From NCBI GenBank assembly GCA_018398815.1, contig CM031602.1:101762397-101826396 (forward strand): a DNA stretch of 64,000 bases, written 5' to 3'. This document shows positions 33,596 to 44,010 of this stretch, piece after piece (within the stretch, counting starts at the first letter, position 1; the number at the start of each line of letters is the position of its first letter). The notes below the pieces were generated by a model that saw nothing but the letters and a program-made list of their open reading frames with translations, was not told the origin of the DNA and made no database searches. Made by a program: the position numbers and the translations under genes. The stretch is from Conus ventricosus. Its lineage: Eukaryota; Mollusca; Gastropoda; Neogastropoda; Conidae.

Positions 33596-36350
33596 ACATC
33601 TGTTGTGTGAGCCACTGCCTCTGTTGTGTGAGCCGCCACTTATGTTATGTGAGCTGCCATTTCTGTGTGTGAGCGACCACTTCTGTTGTGAGAGCCACAA
33701 CATCTGTTGTGTGAGCCTCTGCTTCTGTGGTGTGAGCCACCACTACTGTTGTGTGCCGCTTCTGTTGTGTGAGCCACCACTTCTGTTGTGTGAGCCACCA
33801 CTTCTGTTGTGTGAGCCACCACTTCTGTTGTGTGAGCCGCCACTTCTGTTGTGTGAGCCGCCACTTCTGTTGTGTGAGCCCCCACTTCTGTTGTGTGAGC
33901 CACCACTTATATTGTGTGAGCCGCCACTTCTGTTGTGTGAGCCACCACTTCTGTTGTGTGAGCCACCACTTCTGTTGTGTGAGCCACCATTTAGTTGTGT
34001 GAGCCACCACTTCTGTTGTGTGAGCCACCACTTCTGTTGTATGAGCCACCACTTCTGTTGTGTGAGCCACCACTTCTGTTGGTGAGCCACCACTTCTGTT
34101 GTGTGAGCCACCACTTCTGTTGCGTGAGCCACCACTTATGTTGTATGAGCCACCACTTCTGTTGTGTGAGCCATCACTTCTGTTGTGTGAGCCATCACTT
34201 CTGTTGTGTGAGCCATCACTTCTGTTGTGTGAGCCACCACTTCTGTTGTGTCCCGCTTCTGTTGTGTGAGCCACCACTTCTGTTGTGTGAGCCGCTACTC
34301 CTGTTGTGTGAGCCACCACTTCTGTTGTGTGAGCCACCACTTATGTTGTGTGAGCCACCACTTCTGTTGTGTGAGCCACCACTTATGTTGTGTGAGCCGC
34401 CACTTCTGTTGTATGAGCCTCTGCTTCTGTGGTGTGACCCACCACTTTTGTTGTGTGCCGCTTCTGTTGTGTGAGCCACCACTTCTGTTGTGTAAGCCGC
34501 CACGTATGTTGTGTGAGCCGCCACGTCTGTTGTGTGAGCCACCACTTATGTTGTGTGAGCCGCCACTTCTGTTGTATGAGCCACAACTTCTGTTGTATGA
34601 GCCACCACTTCTGTTGTGTGAGCCACCACTTCTGTTGTGTGAGCCACCACTTCTGTTGTGTGAGCCACCATTTATTTTGTTTGAGTCACCACTTCTGTTG
34701 TGTGAGCCACCATTTATGTTGTGTGAGCCACCGCTTCTGTTGTGTGAGCCACCACTTATGTTGTGTGAGCCACTGCTTTTGTTGTGTGAGCCATCACTTC
34801 TGTTGTGTGAGCCATCACTTCTGTTGTGTGAGCCACCACTTCTGTTGTGTGAGCCACTGCTTTTGTTTGTGTGAGCCACCACTTCTGTTGTGTGAGCCAC
34901 CGCTTCTGTTGTGTGAGACACCACTTCTGTTGTGCTAGCCACCACTTCTGTTGTGCGAGCCACTGCTTTTTTTGTGTGAGCCACCATTTCTGTTGTATGA
35001 GCCACCACTTTTGTTGTGTGAGCCACCGCTTCTGTTGTGTGACCCAATGCTTTTGTTGTGTGAGCCACTGCTTTTGTTGTGTGAGCCACCACTTCTGTTG
35101 TGTGAGCCATCACTTCTGTTGTGTTACCCACCACTTCTGTTGTGTGAGCCACAAGTTCTGTTGTGTGAGCCACCACTTCTGTTGTGTGAGCCACTGCTTC
35201 TGTTGTGTGAGACACCACTTCTGTTGTGTGAGCCACCACTTCTGTTGTGTGAGCCACCACTTCTGTTGTGTGAGCTACTGCTTCTGTTGTGTGAGCCACT
35301 GCTTCTGTTGTGTGAGCCACTGCTTCTGTTGTGTGAGCCATCACTTCTGTTGTGTGCCGCTTATGTTGTGTGAGCCATCACTTCTGTTGTGTCCCGCTTA
35401 TGTTGTGTGAGCCACCACTTCTGTTGTGTGAGCCACCACTTCTGTTGTGTGAGCCACCACTTCTGTTGTGTGAGCCACTGCTTCTGTTGTGTGAGCCATC
35501 ACTTCTGTTGTGTGCCGCTTCTGTTGTGTGAGCCACCACGTCTGTTGTGTGAGCCACTGCTTCTGTTGTGTGAGCCACCACGTCTGTTGTGTGAGCCACT
35601 GCTTCTGTTGTGTGAGCCACCACGTCTGTTGTGTGAGCCACTGCTTCTGTTGTGTGAGCCACCACGTCTGTTGTGTGAGCCACTGCTTTTGTTGTGTGAG
35701 CCACCACTTCTGTTGTGTGAGCCATCACTTCTGTTGTGTGACCCACCACTTCTGTTGTGTGAGCCACAAGTTCTGTTGTGTGAGCCACCACTTCTGTTGT
35801 GTGAGCCACTGCTTCTGTTGTGTGAGACACCACTTCTGTTGTGTGAGCCACCACTTCTGTTGTGTGAGCCACCACTTCTGTTGTGTGAGCCACTGCTTCT
35901 GTTGTGTGAGCCACTGCTTCTGTTGTGTGAGCCACTGCTTCTGTTGTGTGAGCCATCACTTCTGTTGTGTGCCGCTTCTGTTGTGTGAGCCATCACTTCT
36001 GTTGTGTGCCGCTTCTGTTGTGTGAGCCACCACTTCTGTTGTGTGAGCCACCACTTCTGTTGTGTGAGCCACCACTTCTGTTGTGTGAGCCACTGCTTCT
36101 GTTGTGTGAGCCATCACTTCTGTTGTGTGCCACTTCTGTTGTGTGAGCCACCACGTCTGTTGTGTGAGCCACTGCTTCTGTTGTGTGAGCCACCACGTCT
36201 GTTGTGTGAGCCACTGCTTCTGTTGTGTGAGCCACCACGTCTGTTGTGTGAGCCACTGCTTCTGTTGTGTGAGCCACCACGTCTTTTGTGTGAGCCACTG
36301 CTTCTGTTGTGTGAGCCACTGGTTCTGTTGTGTGAGCCACCACTTCTGTG
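33596..36350. repeat. 21-bp minisatellite array, ~130 units
   Basis: Units of the form TGTGTGAGCCACCACTTCTGT with point variants. Because 21 is a multiple of three and the unit lacks stops in most frames, it makes long open frames on both strands (up to 349 codons) that are not genes. A higher-order repeat is visible: the variant pattern read on the minus strand from 35344 recurs from 35959, an offset of 615 bp. Confidence 0.97.
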
Positions 36351-36685
36351 CTATCAGAGTTCCTGCCAGAGGACTCTGCGAGCTGCTGCTTCTGTTTTGG
36401 ATTCTACGAACAACTTTCGTGAGTGACCTTTGACATGTGGCGAACTGTGTGTCTATGGCCGGACGCGGCCACGTGCAAAGAATGTCTGAGAGGACACTGC
36501 TGCTAGTATTGTTGTGCGCCCTTGGGTTGTGGCGTGAGCTGGTATCATACTTGATTGATATTGTATTACGTATTTGTTTGAATTGATGGTTCAGTCAACA
36601 AATAAAAAAGAGAAGAAACTTAACTTGTTGCCTGGCTGTCTATGTTCGTGTGGTGTGGGTGTATGTAAGAAAAACTTGTACACGC
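36351..36685. other. Spacer between two tandem arrays
   Basis: Non-coding; includes AACAAATAAAAAAGAG, which resembles a 3' end with a polyadenylation signal of the preceding repeat family. No gene recognised. Confidence 0.4.
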
Positions 36686-39288
36686 ATCCTAACATCTTCA
36701 GTGGGTGAGTCAGACAGCAAAACGCACGCACCGCACACCATCCTATCATCTTCAGTGGGTGAGTCAGACAGCAAAACGCACGCACCGCACACCATCCTAA
36801 CATCTTCAGTGAGTGAGACAGACAGCAAAACGCACGCACCGCACACCATCCTAACAACTTCAGTGGGTGAGACAGACAGCAAAACGCACGCACCGCACAC
36901 CATCCTAACATCTTCAGTGGGTGAGACAGACAGCAAAACGCACGCACCGCACACCATCCTAACTTCTTCAGTGGGTGAGTCAGACAGCAAAACGCACGCA
37001 CCGCACACCATCCTAACATCTTCAGTGGGTGAGACAGACAGCAAAACGCACGCACCGCACACCATCCTAACATCTTCAGTGGGTGAGACAGACAGCAAAA
37101 CGCACGCACCGCACACCATCCTAACATCTTCAGTGGGTGAGTCAGACAGCAAAACGCACGCACCGCACACCATCCTAACATCTTCAGTGGGTGAGTCAGA
37201 CAGCAAAACGCACGCACCGCACACCATCCTAACATCTTCAGTGGGTGAGACAGACAGCAAAACGCACGCACCGCACACGCATCCTAACATCTTCAGTGGG
37301 TGAGTCAGACAGCAAAACGCACGCACCGCACACCATCCTAAAATCTTCAGTGGGTGAGTCAGACAGCAAAACGCACGCACCGCACACCATCCTAACATCT
37401 TCAGTGGGTGAGTCAGACAGCAAAACGCACGCACCGCACACCATCCTAACATCTTCAGTGGGTGAGTCAGACAGCAAAACGCACGCACCGCACACCATCC
37501 TAACATCTTCAGTGGGTGAGACAGACAGCAAAACGCACGCACCGCACACCATCCTAACATCTTCAGTGGGTGAGACAGACAGCAAAACGCACGCACCGCA
37601 CACCATCCTAACATCTTCAGTGGGTGAGTCAGACAGCAAAACGCACGCACCGCACACCATCCTAACATCTTCAGTGGGTGAGTCAGACAGCAAAACGCAC
37701 GCACCGCACACCATCCTAACATCTTCAGTGGGTGAGACAGACAGCAAAACGCACGCACCGCACACGCATCCTAACATCTTCAGTGGGTGAGTCAGACAGC
37801 AAAACGCACGCACCGCACACCATCCTAAAATCTTCAGTGGGTGAGTCAGACAGCAAAACGCACGCACCGCACACCATCCTAACATCTTCAGTGGGTGAGT
37901 CAGACAGCAAAACGCACGCACCGCACACCATCCTAACATCTTCAGTGGGTGAGTCAGACAGCAAAACGCACGCACCGCACACCATCCTAACATCTTCAGT
38001 GGGTGAGTCAGACAGCAAAACGCACGCACCGCACACCATCCTAACATCTTCAGTGGGTGAGTCAGACAGCAAAACGCACGCACCGCACACAATCCTAACA
38101 TCTTCAGTGGGTGAGACAGACAGCAAAACGCACGCACCGCACACCATCCTAACATCTTCAGTGGGTGAGACAGACAGCAAAACGCACGCACCGCACACCA
38201 TCCTAACATCTTCAGTGGGTGAGTCAGACAGCAAAACGCACGCACCGCACACCATCCTAACATCTTCAGTGGGTGAGTCAGACAGCAAAACGCACGCACC
38301 GCACACCATCCTAACATCTTCAGTGGGTGAGACAGACAGCAAAACGCACGCACCGCACACGCATCCTAACATCTTCAGTGGGTGAGTCAGACAGCAAAAC
38401 GCACGCACCGCACACCATCCTAAAATCTTCAGTGGGTGAGTCAGACAGCAAAACGCACGCACCGCACACCATCCTAACATCTTCAGTGGGTGAGTCAGAC
38501 AGCAAAACGCACGCACCGCACACACATCCTAACATCTTCAGTGGGTGAGTCAGACAGCAAAACGCACGCACCGCACACCATCCTAACATCTTCAGAGGGT
38601 GAGTCAGACAGCAAAACGCACGCACCGCACACCATCCTAACATCTTCAGTGGGTGAGTCAGACAGCAAAACGCACGCACCGCACACCATCCTAACATCTT
38701 CAGTGGGTGAGACAGACAGCAAAACGCACGCACCGCACACCATCCTAACATCTTCAGTGGGTGAGACAGACAGCAAAACGCACGCACCGCACACCATCCT
38801 AACATCTTCAGTGGGTGAGTCAGACAGCAAAACGCACGCACCGCACACCATCCTAACATCTTCAGTGGGTGAGTCAGACAGCAAAACGCACGCACCGCAC
38901 ACCATCCTAACATCTTCAGTGGGTGAGTCAGACAGCAAAACGCACGCACCGCACACCATCCTAACATCTTCAGTGGGTGAGTCAGACAGCAAAACGCACG
39001 CACCGCACACCATCCTAACATCTTCAGTGGGTGAGTCAGACAGCAAAACGCACGCACCGCACACCATCCTAACATCTTCAGTGGGTGAGTCAGACAGCAA
39101 AACGCACGCACCGCACACCATCCTAACATCTTCAGTGGGTGAGTCAGACAGCAAAACGCTCGCACACGCACACCATCCTAACATCTTCAGTGGGTGAGTC
39201 AGACAGCAAAACGCACGCACCGCACACCATCCTAACATCTTCAGTGGGTGAGTCAGACAGCAAAACGCCCGCACCGCACACCATCCTA
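36686..39288. repeat. 54-bp satellite array, left part (~48 units)
   Basis: Unit: CATCTTCAGTGGGTGAGTCA, then GACAGCAAAACGCACGCACC and GCACACCATCCTAA. The main variation is GAGTCAGAC versus GAGACAGAC. Units with an extra base (ACACGCATCC) at about 37277, 37764 and 38359 mark higher-order blocks of 487 and 595 bp. The 54-bp period leaves several frames open on both strands. Confidence 0.97.
39283..39288. repeat. Target-site duplication, left (ATCCTA)
   Basis: The last six satellite bases before the Polinton B terminus; the same six bases follow the right end at 53914-53919. Confidence 0.9.
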
Positions 39289-39376
39289 AGAGAACTAATA
39301 AAGTCGGATTCTAGCTTAACCGCCCTCAACCAAGTTTCAGGCGATTAAGCTAGGAATCCGCCTTTATTAGTTCTCT
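39289..39376. repeat. 88-bp terminal palindrome, left
   Basis: Arms AGAGAACTAATAAAG.CGGATT...CTAGCTTAA.CGCC pair with GGCGATTAAGCTAGGAATCC...CTTTATTAGTTCTCT. The unpaired apex TCAACCAAGTTTC lies at 39326-39338, almost exactly central. Confidence 0.92.
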
Positions 39377-39503
39377 CCTAGTAAACCCTACAAACTTGCA
39401 TACTGTGTAGGATTATCCGTTTTCAATACTAATTTACTAAACTTTTGAGATTTTAGTTTTTGTTTAATCCGTGTTTTTTCCTGATTATTTTCAATAACAT
39501 CAT
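39289..39503. repeat. Left terminal inverted repeat of Polinton B
   Basis: Inverse complement of 53699-53913 with about a dozen differences. The inner two-thirds encodes the end of the packaging ATPase (minus strand); the outer 88 bp is a palindrome. Confidence 0.93.
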
Positions 39504-40027
39504 TTTCACGCATACATTCATCAAATGCGTCTCTGTCTTTCATGTGAAATAAAACTACAGTCTTTAACTGTTCTCCTAAAGTCTTTTAAAACCGAGTTAT
39601 ATTTTTGACATAAAATCCACACACTTATCCCAGCATGTCTTCCACTGAAAGCCAGTTTTGATAAAGTGTTTTCTTTTTTTTTAACTATGTCTCTTTCTGC
39701 CGAACAGTCATCTATAATAAATAGTGTCTGCATTCCTTCAAACAGTCTATAAAAGTGTTCTAAACACTCACTCAGTTTATTGCTAGGATCAACTAAATAT
39801 ATGTCATCATCTGTCCATATAAACCTTCTATCATGATATCCTTTGTTCCATTTAAGTGTTGGACAGAAAATCACAATATGATCAAAATTATAGCGATAAA
39901 CTGTTTGTAATAGGTCTAGGATAAATATTGTTTTTCCACAACCAGTCTGTCCACAAATCAGTGAACAATGAGGGGTTTTTATCATGAAGTTTAACATCGG
40001 CATTGACACCAAAGTCGTCTGCTCCAT
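39388..40027 (-). pseudogene. FtsK/HerA-type genome-packaging ATPase, one frameshift
   Basis: ATG at 40025-40027. Walker A GQTGCGKT (residues 26-33), Walker B LFIIDD (102-107) and the downstream SGRHAGISVWILCQ segment (128-141) place it in the A32-like packaging ATPase family of Polintons and related viruses, which drives DNA into capsids. The frame meets a stop at 39521. Shifting by one base near 39560-39570 continues with coding sequence that runs into the terminal repeat and stops at 39388-39390, so the intact gene would be about 213 codons. The last ~38 codons lie inside the terminal repeat and are therefore duplicated at the right end. Next gene upstream: 17-bp gap. Confidence 0.88.
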
Positions 40028-40043
40028 AGTTTTATAACATAAT

Positions 40044-40901
40044 TTATTCTAATCCAGTTATTATTTTTATCATACTCTCCGTCAAAACATGTTCAGTATA
40101 ATAAAACCCTATGAAGCCTAAATGTGTAAGATTAATCCAATTCAGTTCTGTAAGATTGTTTCTATTTAAGTCAATATTGATTTTGTTGCTTGTTGTTATG
40201 ACCTTAATATCCTCACCATTATGAAGAACGACGATGGTAACTTTAAGACGGTTAACGTCTAAGTTTTGCCAGCTAATATTAATTCCTTTTAAAAGGACTT
40301 CACTAACGCCCACAACCCCATCCCTCTCCTTATCTTTTAAGACAGAAATTTCAAATATCATTGTGAACGTGTCTCCTAATTTCCTGCGTGGAAAGAACTG
40401 TAATTTTGTAGAAGCTTCCTTTAAAACCGTTTCTCTTCTGTGGAGGATGTACTGTTTTTTTCCATACGGCGTTATTTCAATCTCTTTCCGACTATTGTCA
40501 TCTGGCATAAGGCTTATATGTAAAGGACCAGTGTTGAATGCTTTTCTGAAACTTTTTTGACGGCTAAAAAATGTAAATGGGCTTATGAATTCAAATGTTA
40601 TGTCCCATTTTAAATATGGTTCTAAGTGCCATTTGCTGTCAGGTTTTCGAACTATTTTATATTCATACTGGCCAGCATTATTTGCTTCTACATTGCGTAG
40701 TTGTTCTAGTTTAGGAAACCTTTTGTTATCACCAACCTCTTTGCGTTTATAATCACCATCTTTAGTGTACTCAAAACCATACAAAGCGCCTATCTCACCG
40801 TTCTGTTCAAAGTCCGCAACGTCTGCAAGGTCTTTTAATTCTAAGGTTATACACCTTACAGGCGCTAATGTAACTCCTGATTCTTCTGGTCCACGCGACA
40901 T
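40044..40901 (-). CDS. Unidentified Polinton protein, 285 aa
   Basis: Open, ATG at 40899-40901, between the ATPase and the 233-aa gene (20-bp gap), probably one transcription unit. No membrane segment or known motif. Its alternating beta-type sequence (ITFEFISPFTFF, VLLKGINISW, LKVTIVVLHNGEDIKVI) would suit an all-beta structural protein; a virion or fibre role is a guess. I do not recognise the family. Confidence 0.7.
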   Translation of the reverse strand: MSRGPEESGVTLAPVRCITLELKDLADVADFEQNGEIGALYGFEYTKDGDYKRKEVGDNKRFPKLEQLRNVEANNAGQYEYKIVRKPDSKWHLEPYLKWDITFEFISPFTFFSRQKSFRKAFNTGPLHISLMPDDNSRKEIEITPYGKKQYILHRRETVLKEASTKLQFFPRRKLGDTFTMIFEISVLKDKERDGVVGVSEVLLKGINISWQNLDVNRLKVTIVVLHNGEDIKVITTSNKINIDLNRNNLTELNWINLTHLGFIGFYYTEHVLTESMIKIITGLE

Positions 40902-40921
40902 TATTTTTTTAGTACAGTTTA

Positions 40922-41623
40922 TTATTTTATTTCTAAAACAATGTGCAGGTTATCACATTTCACGACTTTTCCTGCTTTGTCTGCGATTTTTATATTAAAT
41001 GATCCGACCCTCCCACAAACTAATCTTTTAAACTGTAAATTAGGGAATTGTATAATTTCATAATCGCAATATGCAGCTTTCCCTGATGGAAGAGCTCTTA
41101 AAACAGTTGAGGGCCTTCCATCATATAAGTTTTCATCAGTGCTCAGCTCATCCAAATGAACATAGAGTAATGAATGTAATGCAAGATCGAGCGGACTTTC
41201 CCCCTCATAAGTAGTTTTGTTTGGCGTAACTCTAAAACTATGAATGGGTTGATTGGCAGTTGTAAAGCCTAACATTTTAGCTAACTCTCTATCAAAATAG
41301 TAATGTACAACTTCTTTTTCAGGTTTGAAGGTCAACATTGTTTTCAGATTCGCATTGTTAAGTTTGAGAGTAATGTCAAAGTTACTCATTGCTTCTTTTA
41401 GTGAGCAAAACCCGTAATAACCATCAGGTATGGTTAACTGGCTAACTAATTTTCCTGCATTATCATATTTTTTAATCTTATTATTCTTCTTCGATTCACT
41501 TATATTAAACCATACAACTTTGTAAAATATTTCATGAAGTGCAACCATTCTGGTTCCGCAATCGTTATCAAAAGCATGTTCCAAAAACGAAGGACGGTCT
41601 TGAGTTGTTATTGTTACAAACAT
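40922..41623 (-). CDS. Conserved Polinton protein, 233 aa, possible minor virion protein
   Basis: ATG at 41621-41623. The N-terminal block ...RMVALHEIFYKVVWFNI followed by ...IPDGYYGFCSLKEAM resembles a protein type recurrent in Polintons and virophage-like elements (hydrophobic ALxEIxY...W, then IPxGYY), thought to be structural. The rest is beta-rich, without a signal peptide or membrane helix. It starts 18 bp from the divergent 355-aa gene, and the two probably share a promoter. No defect seen. Confidence 0.72.
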   Translation of the reverse strand: MFVTITTQDRPSFLEHAFDNDCGTRMVALHEIFYKVVWFNISESKKNNKIKKYDNAGKLVSQLTIPDGYYGFCSLKEAMSNFDITLKLNNANLKTMLTFKPEKEVVHYYFDRELAKMLGFTTANQPIHSFRVTPNKTTYEGESPLDLALHSLLYVHLDELSTDENLYDGRPSTVLRALPSGKAAYCDYEIIQFPNLQFKRLVCGRVGSFNIKIADKAGKVVKCDNLHIVLEIK

Positions 41624-41641
41624 TTTTTAAACGAAATAAAA
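41624..41641. promoter_or_regulatory. 18-bp divergent intergenic gap, putative bidirectional promoter
   Basis: Only TTTAAACGAAATAAAA-type AT-rich sequence separates the start codons of two diverging genes. Promoter elements must lie here or inside the coding starts. Inference from layout. Confidence 0.4.
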
Positions 41642-42709
41642 ATGAGTGCATTCAAATATACTGATGCAAAATATTCTGTTGGGCCGCACTACAATCTTAA
41701 AAATATAACAACTGATACTCTTGACATTTCTGTGACCCAGACTGACACCTTTCAAGTAAAGGTGAGTACGCCATTAAACAGATATCTTAACCCCCCTATT
41801 AAAAAAGACTACATCTCAAAAGTGTGGTTTAGTCATCCGATGCAGTTTTATCAGAACCAGTTAAACTTTGCTGTGTTTTGTGCATCAGCTGGGTGTGGAG
41901 TGTCGTATGCTGATCACTTAAATCATCCTGATCCTTTGGTGAGGTCAGTGTATAGATTCCATTTTTATTACACCTTCAGGCGTATTTTGTCTGAATTGCA
42001 AGCGCCATTGCCAAATGACAAACCGTTTAATCCATTCAGCAACAGAATAGACATGGAGGCTTTTGAAAGGATCTGTAACGAATTCAATATTAAGGCTAAG
42101 ACAGATTTTAGACAAAAGTCGGATCTTAATCATGGGTTAGGCACCCCTTATTTTTGGGGCGTGCACAGAAAGTATAACTATGACTGGAATCCTTCTTACA
42201 CATCTTTCTCTTCAGGCACAGCTGTTCACCTAGGGTCCATAGAGCAAGAGCATAAAACAGCATGGACAAAATTTATCTTAGACACTTCTAAGGGCCTAAC
42301 TAAAGCAGGAATAGAACGAATAAACGACTCTTTTCGTACTTACGTTTGGTGTTTGCTAGGTTCGCAAGCACAAACGAGATCGAGCATAACTGATCCTTCT
42401 ACTGGTTTTGATGCACAAAAACAATACTTAGCAAATTTAGAGGACGCCATTAATTCTACAGTTGATTTGCCTTCAAGCATTAAAAGATACCAAAATGTTT
42501 TACAATACGCAAGATCGAAAGTAGACTTTGCTGTTGGCACTGGTTTATACATGCTGCCTTCTGACCTTAGACTCCAGATAGGAACAATAATAAACTACAA
42601 TAATGAAACCCTTGTGGCAGGCAATGAACAGAAGGTCGGAAAAAACGAAATAAATTCTGAGCCAGTAATATTGCAAGCAGTAAACAAACAAGATGACCCC
42701 CAAGAATAA
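41642..42709 (+). CDS. Conserved Polinton protein, 355 aa (YQNQLNFAV family)
   Basis: I chose ATG 41642 because it lies just after the divergent gap; an upstream open extension overlaps the opposite gene. Recognisable blocks: FYQNQLNFAVFCASAGCGVS (about 66-85), SVYRFHFYYTFRRIL (about 100-114), RINDSFRTYVWCLLGSQAQTRSS, FDAQKQYLANLEDAI, SSIKRYQNVLQYARSKVDF and GLYMLPSDLRLQIG. Proteins with these blocks recur in Polintons of aquatic animals. Their role is not established as far as I know; a capsid or capsid-associated function fits the gene context. Intact frame. Confidence 0.82.
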   Translation: MSAFKYTDAKYSVGPHYNLKNITTDTLDISVTQTDTFQVKVSTPLNRYLNPPIKKDYISKVWFSHPMQFYQNQLNFAVFCASAGCGVSYADHLNHPDPLVRSVYRFHFYYTFRRILSELQAPLPNDKPFNPFSNRIDMEAFERICNEFNIKAKTDFRQKSDLNHGLGTPYFWGVHRKYNYDWNPSYTSFSSGTAVHLGSIEQEHKTAWTKFILDTSKGLTKAGIERINDSFRTYVWCLLGSQAQTRSSITDPSTGFDAQKQYLANLEDAINSTVDLPSSIKRYQNVLQYARSKVDFAVGTGLYMLPSDLRLQIGTIINYNNETLVAGNEQKVGKNEINSEPVILQAVNKQDDPQE

Positions 42710-42860
42710 GTCATCCAATCCCCGTGGCCCAAAGCCCGAAGGCCGTTGAAGAACACGAAAAAAATAATGACCATGAATATGAAAAGGCAGCACTTGCTTT
42801 TGGATTAACTGGCCTAGGATTACTTGGCCTTTATCTTACTAAAAGTAACCCAACTATTAA
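42691..42860 (+). pseudogene. Small Polinton membrane protein, frameshifted
   Basis: ATG 42691 overlaps the end of the 355-aa gene and reads MTPKNKSSNPRGPKPEG, then hits a stop at 42745. A one-base shift gives EEHEKNNDHEYEKAALAFGL with a hydrophobic helix TGLGLLGLYL. A basic N-terminus plus one membrane helix is typical of a small Polinton gene at this place. It converges on the 3' end of the minus-strand coiled-coil gene. The end is uncertain. Confidence 0.5.
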
Positions 42861-43654
42861 GAGAACTAATGTCCATAAGTGCTCGGCCATAAAGCCAACT
42901 ACTTTGCTTGCAGTAGACAAAAGCCAGCTAACGACACTCCCTAATATACCCGGTAAAGAGTCTATAGCTTTTCTGGCTATTTTTTTTTAATAAACCCGCA
43001 AGATGATCAAGCTGTTTTTTTTACCCATGATTTATCAGGTGGCGATGGAGTCGATGGCGATGGAGGCACTGGGATTTGACCCCCGCCGCCTGTAATAGCC
43101 ATCACCAGTGTACTTATTGCAAATCCTAAGGCCGTTATAACGCTTGCTAATGTGACCCCTTGCTCTCTAAACAGTGTTTTTATTCGTTCTGCTAGTGTCG
43201 TGTCTTCATATAAAATTCTTTGGATAGTTTCTCTTATTCTGCTCACTTGAGTTCGTAATTGTTCTCGGTTAGTAGACAACACTTCTAGTTTTGCTGATCT
43301 CAGTTCCTCAAGATTATTTAGTCTTTGTGTTATTCTTTCTTTAACACCATGTCCTAAGTTGGCGTCATCAGCCTCAACGAGTTTTTCTTTTTCTCTTTTT
43401 ATATGCTCATCTAGTTCACTCAGTTTTGCTAAATTGTTTATTAATTCGCCTCTAATGCTTTTCAAATCATGATCAAGGGTTTCTATGGGTAGCGGGGGGT
43501 CGTGTATAGTTTTTAATGCTGTTTCTTCTGAAAAACTGGTTTCTGCTTCTATTAATTCACCTGCTGTTTGACTTAAATCTTGAAGTTCCATGTTTTGCAT
43601 TTGGTTATCTGTTGGAAGTTCTTGTAGTGTTTTTTTGAAGTTTAGCAACTGCAT
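42831..43654 (-). pseudogene. Conserved coiled-coil and membrane protein of Polintons, two frameshifts
   Basis: ATG at 43652-43654. Residues 1-215 are open: an acidic N-terminus, a long coiled coil (about 60-155) and the highly recurrent Polinton block RIRETIQRIL.EDTTLAERI...FREQGVTLASVITALGFAI with a membrane helix and GGGG stretch. The frame breaks at an A7 run near 43012-43018 and again at an A9 run near 42980-42990. Beyond these, minus-strand coding sequence goes on (SLPGILGSVVSWLL-like, then more hydrophobic sequence) to a stop at 42831-42833. Total about 274 codons. Function unknown; the coiled coil plus hydrophobic tail suggests membrane association. Confidence 0.8.
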
Positions 43655-43660
43655 CCCTAT

Positions 43661-44010
43661 CTAATTTTGTTTAACAATGGCAAGGCGATTTCGATCTTCC
43701 GCTCTATATCTTTGTCAAATTGTATTCATGCATACAAACTTTGATGGGTCTCGTTTATCTGTAAGCTGAAAAAGTTGTCCTCGATCGTTTTTCACATACA
43801 AATGGCTTTATTTTTTACTTCAAAATCATTAGGGTCTATAAATTCGGGAGGTTCTAGGCCTAAACTTTTGTAAAATGCTCCAGCCGTACTTTCTGTTAAT
43901 TCACGCCGCATTGAGGGCTCTGAGCGATGCTGTATCAAAGGGATCATTTCACTCATGTCGTCTCCAGGATAAAAAACATCATAATCTTCTTCACCTTCAA
44001 TTCCTGCCAT
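43661..44010 (-). pseudogene. Small acidic Polinton protein, interrupted
   Basis: ATG at 44008-44010. The open part (72 codons) reads EEDYDVFYPGDDMSEMIPLI...ESTAGAFYKSLGLEPPEF. Coding-like sequence continues in another frame with ENDRGQLFQLTDKRDPSKF-type content and one further in-frame stop, to 43661. It diverges from the capsid gene across a 40-bp AT-rich gap and precedes the coiled-coil gene by 6 bp. No function recognised. Confidence 0.5.

Noticed and set aside
33645..36426. Long open frames (up to 349 codons) of CVSHHFC, LCEPPLL and AHTTEVV repeats
   Set aside because: They arise from a 21-bp tandem unit open in several frames on both strands; no start context, splice signals or non-repeat domain.
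36686..39288. Regular repeat spacing like a CRISPR array
   Set aside because: Units are contiguous and nearly identical with no unique spacers, no cas genes, and the DNA is eukaryotic.
36591..39348. Long open frames of KTHAPHTILTSSVGESDS and RAFCCLSHPLKMLGW repeats
   Set aside because: Direct product of the 54-bp satellite; simultaneously open on both strands.
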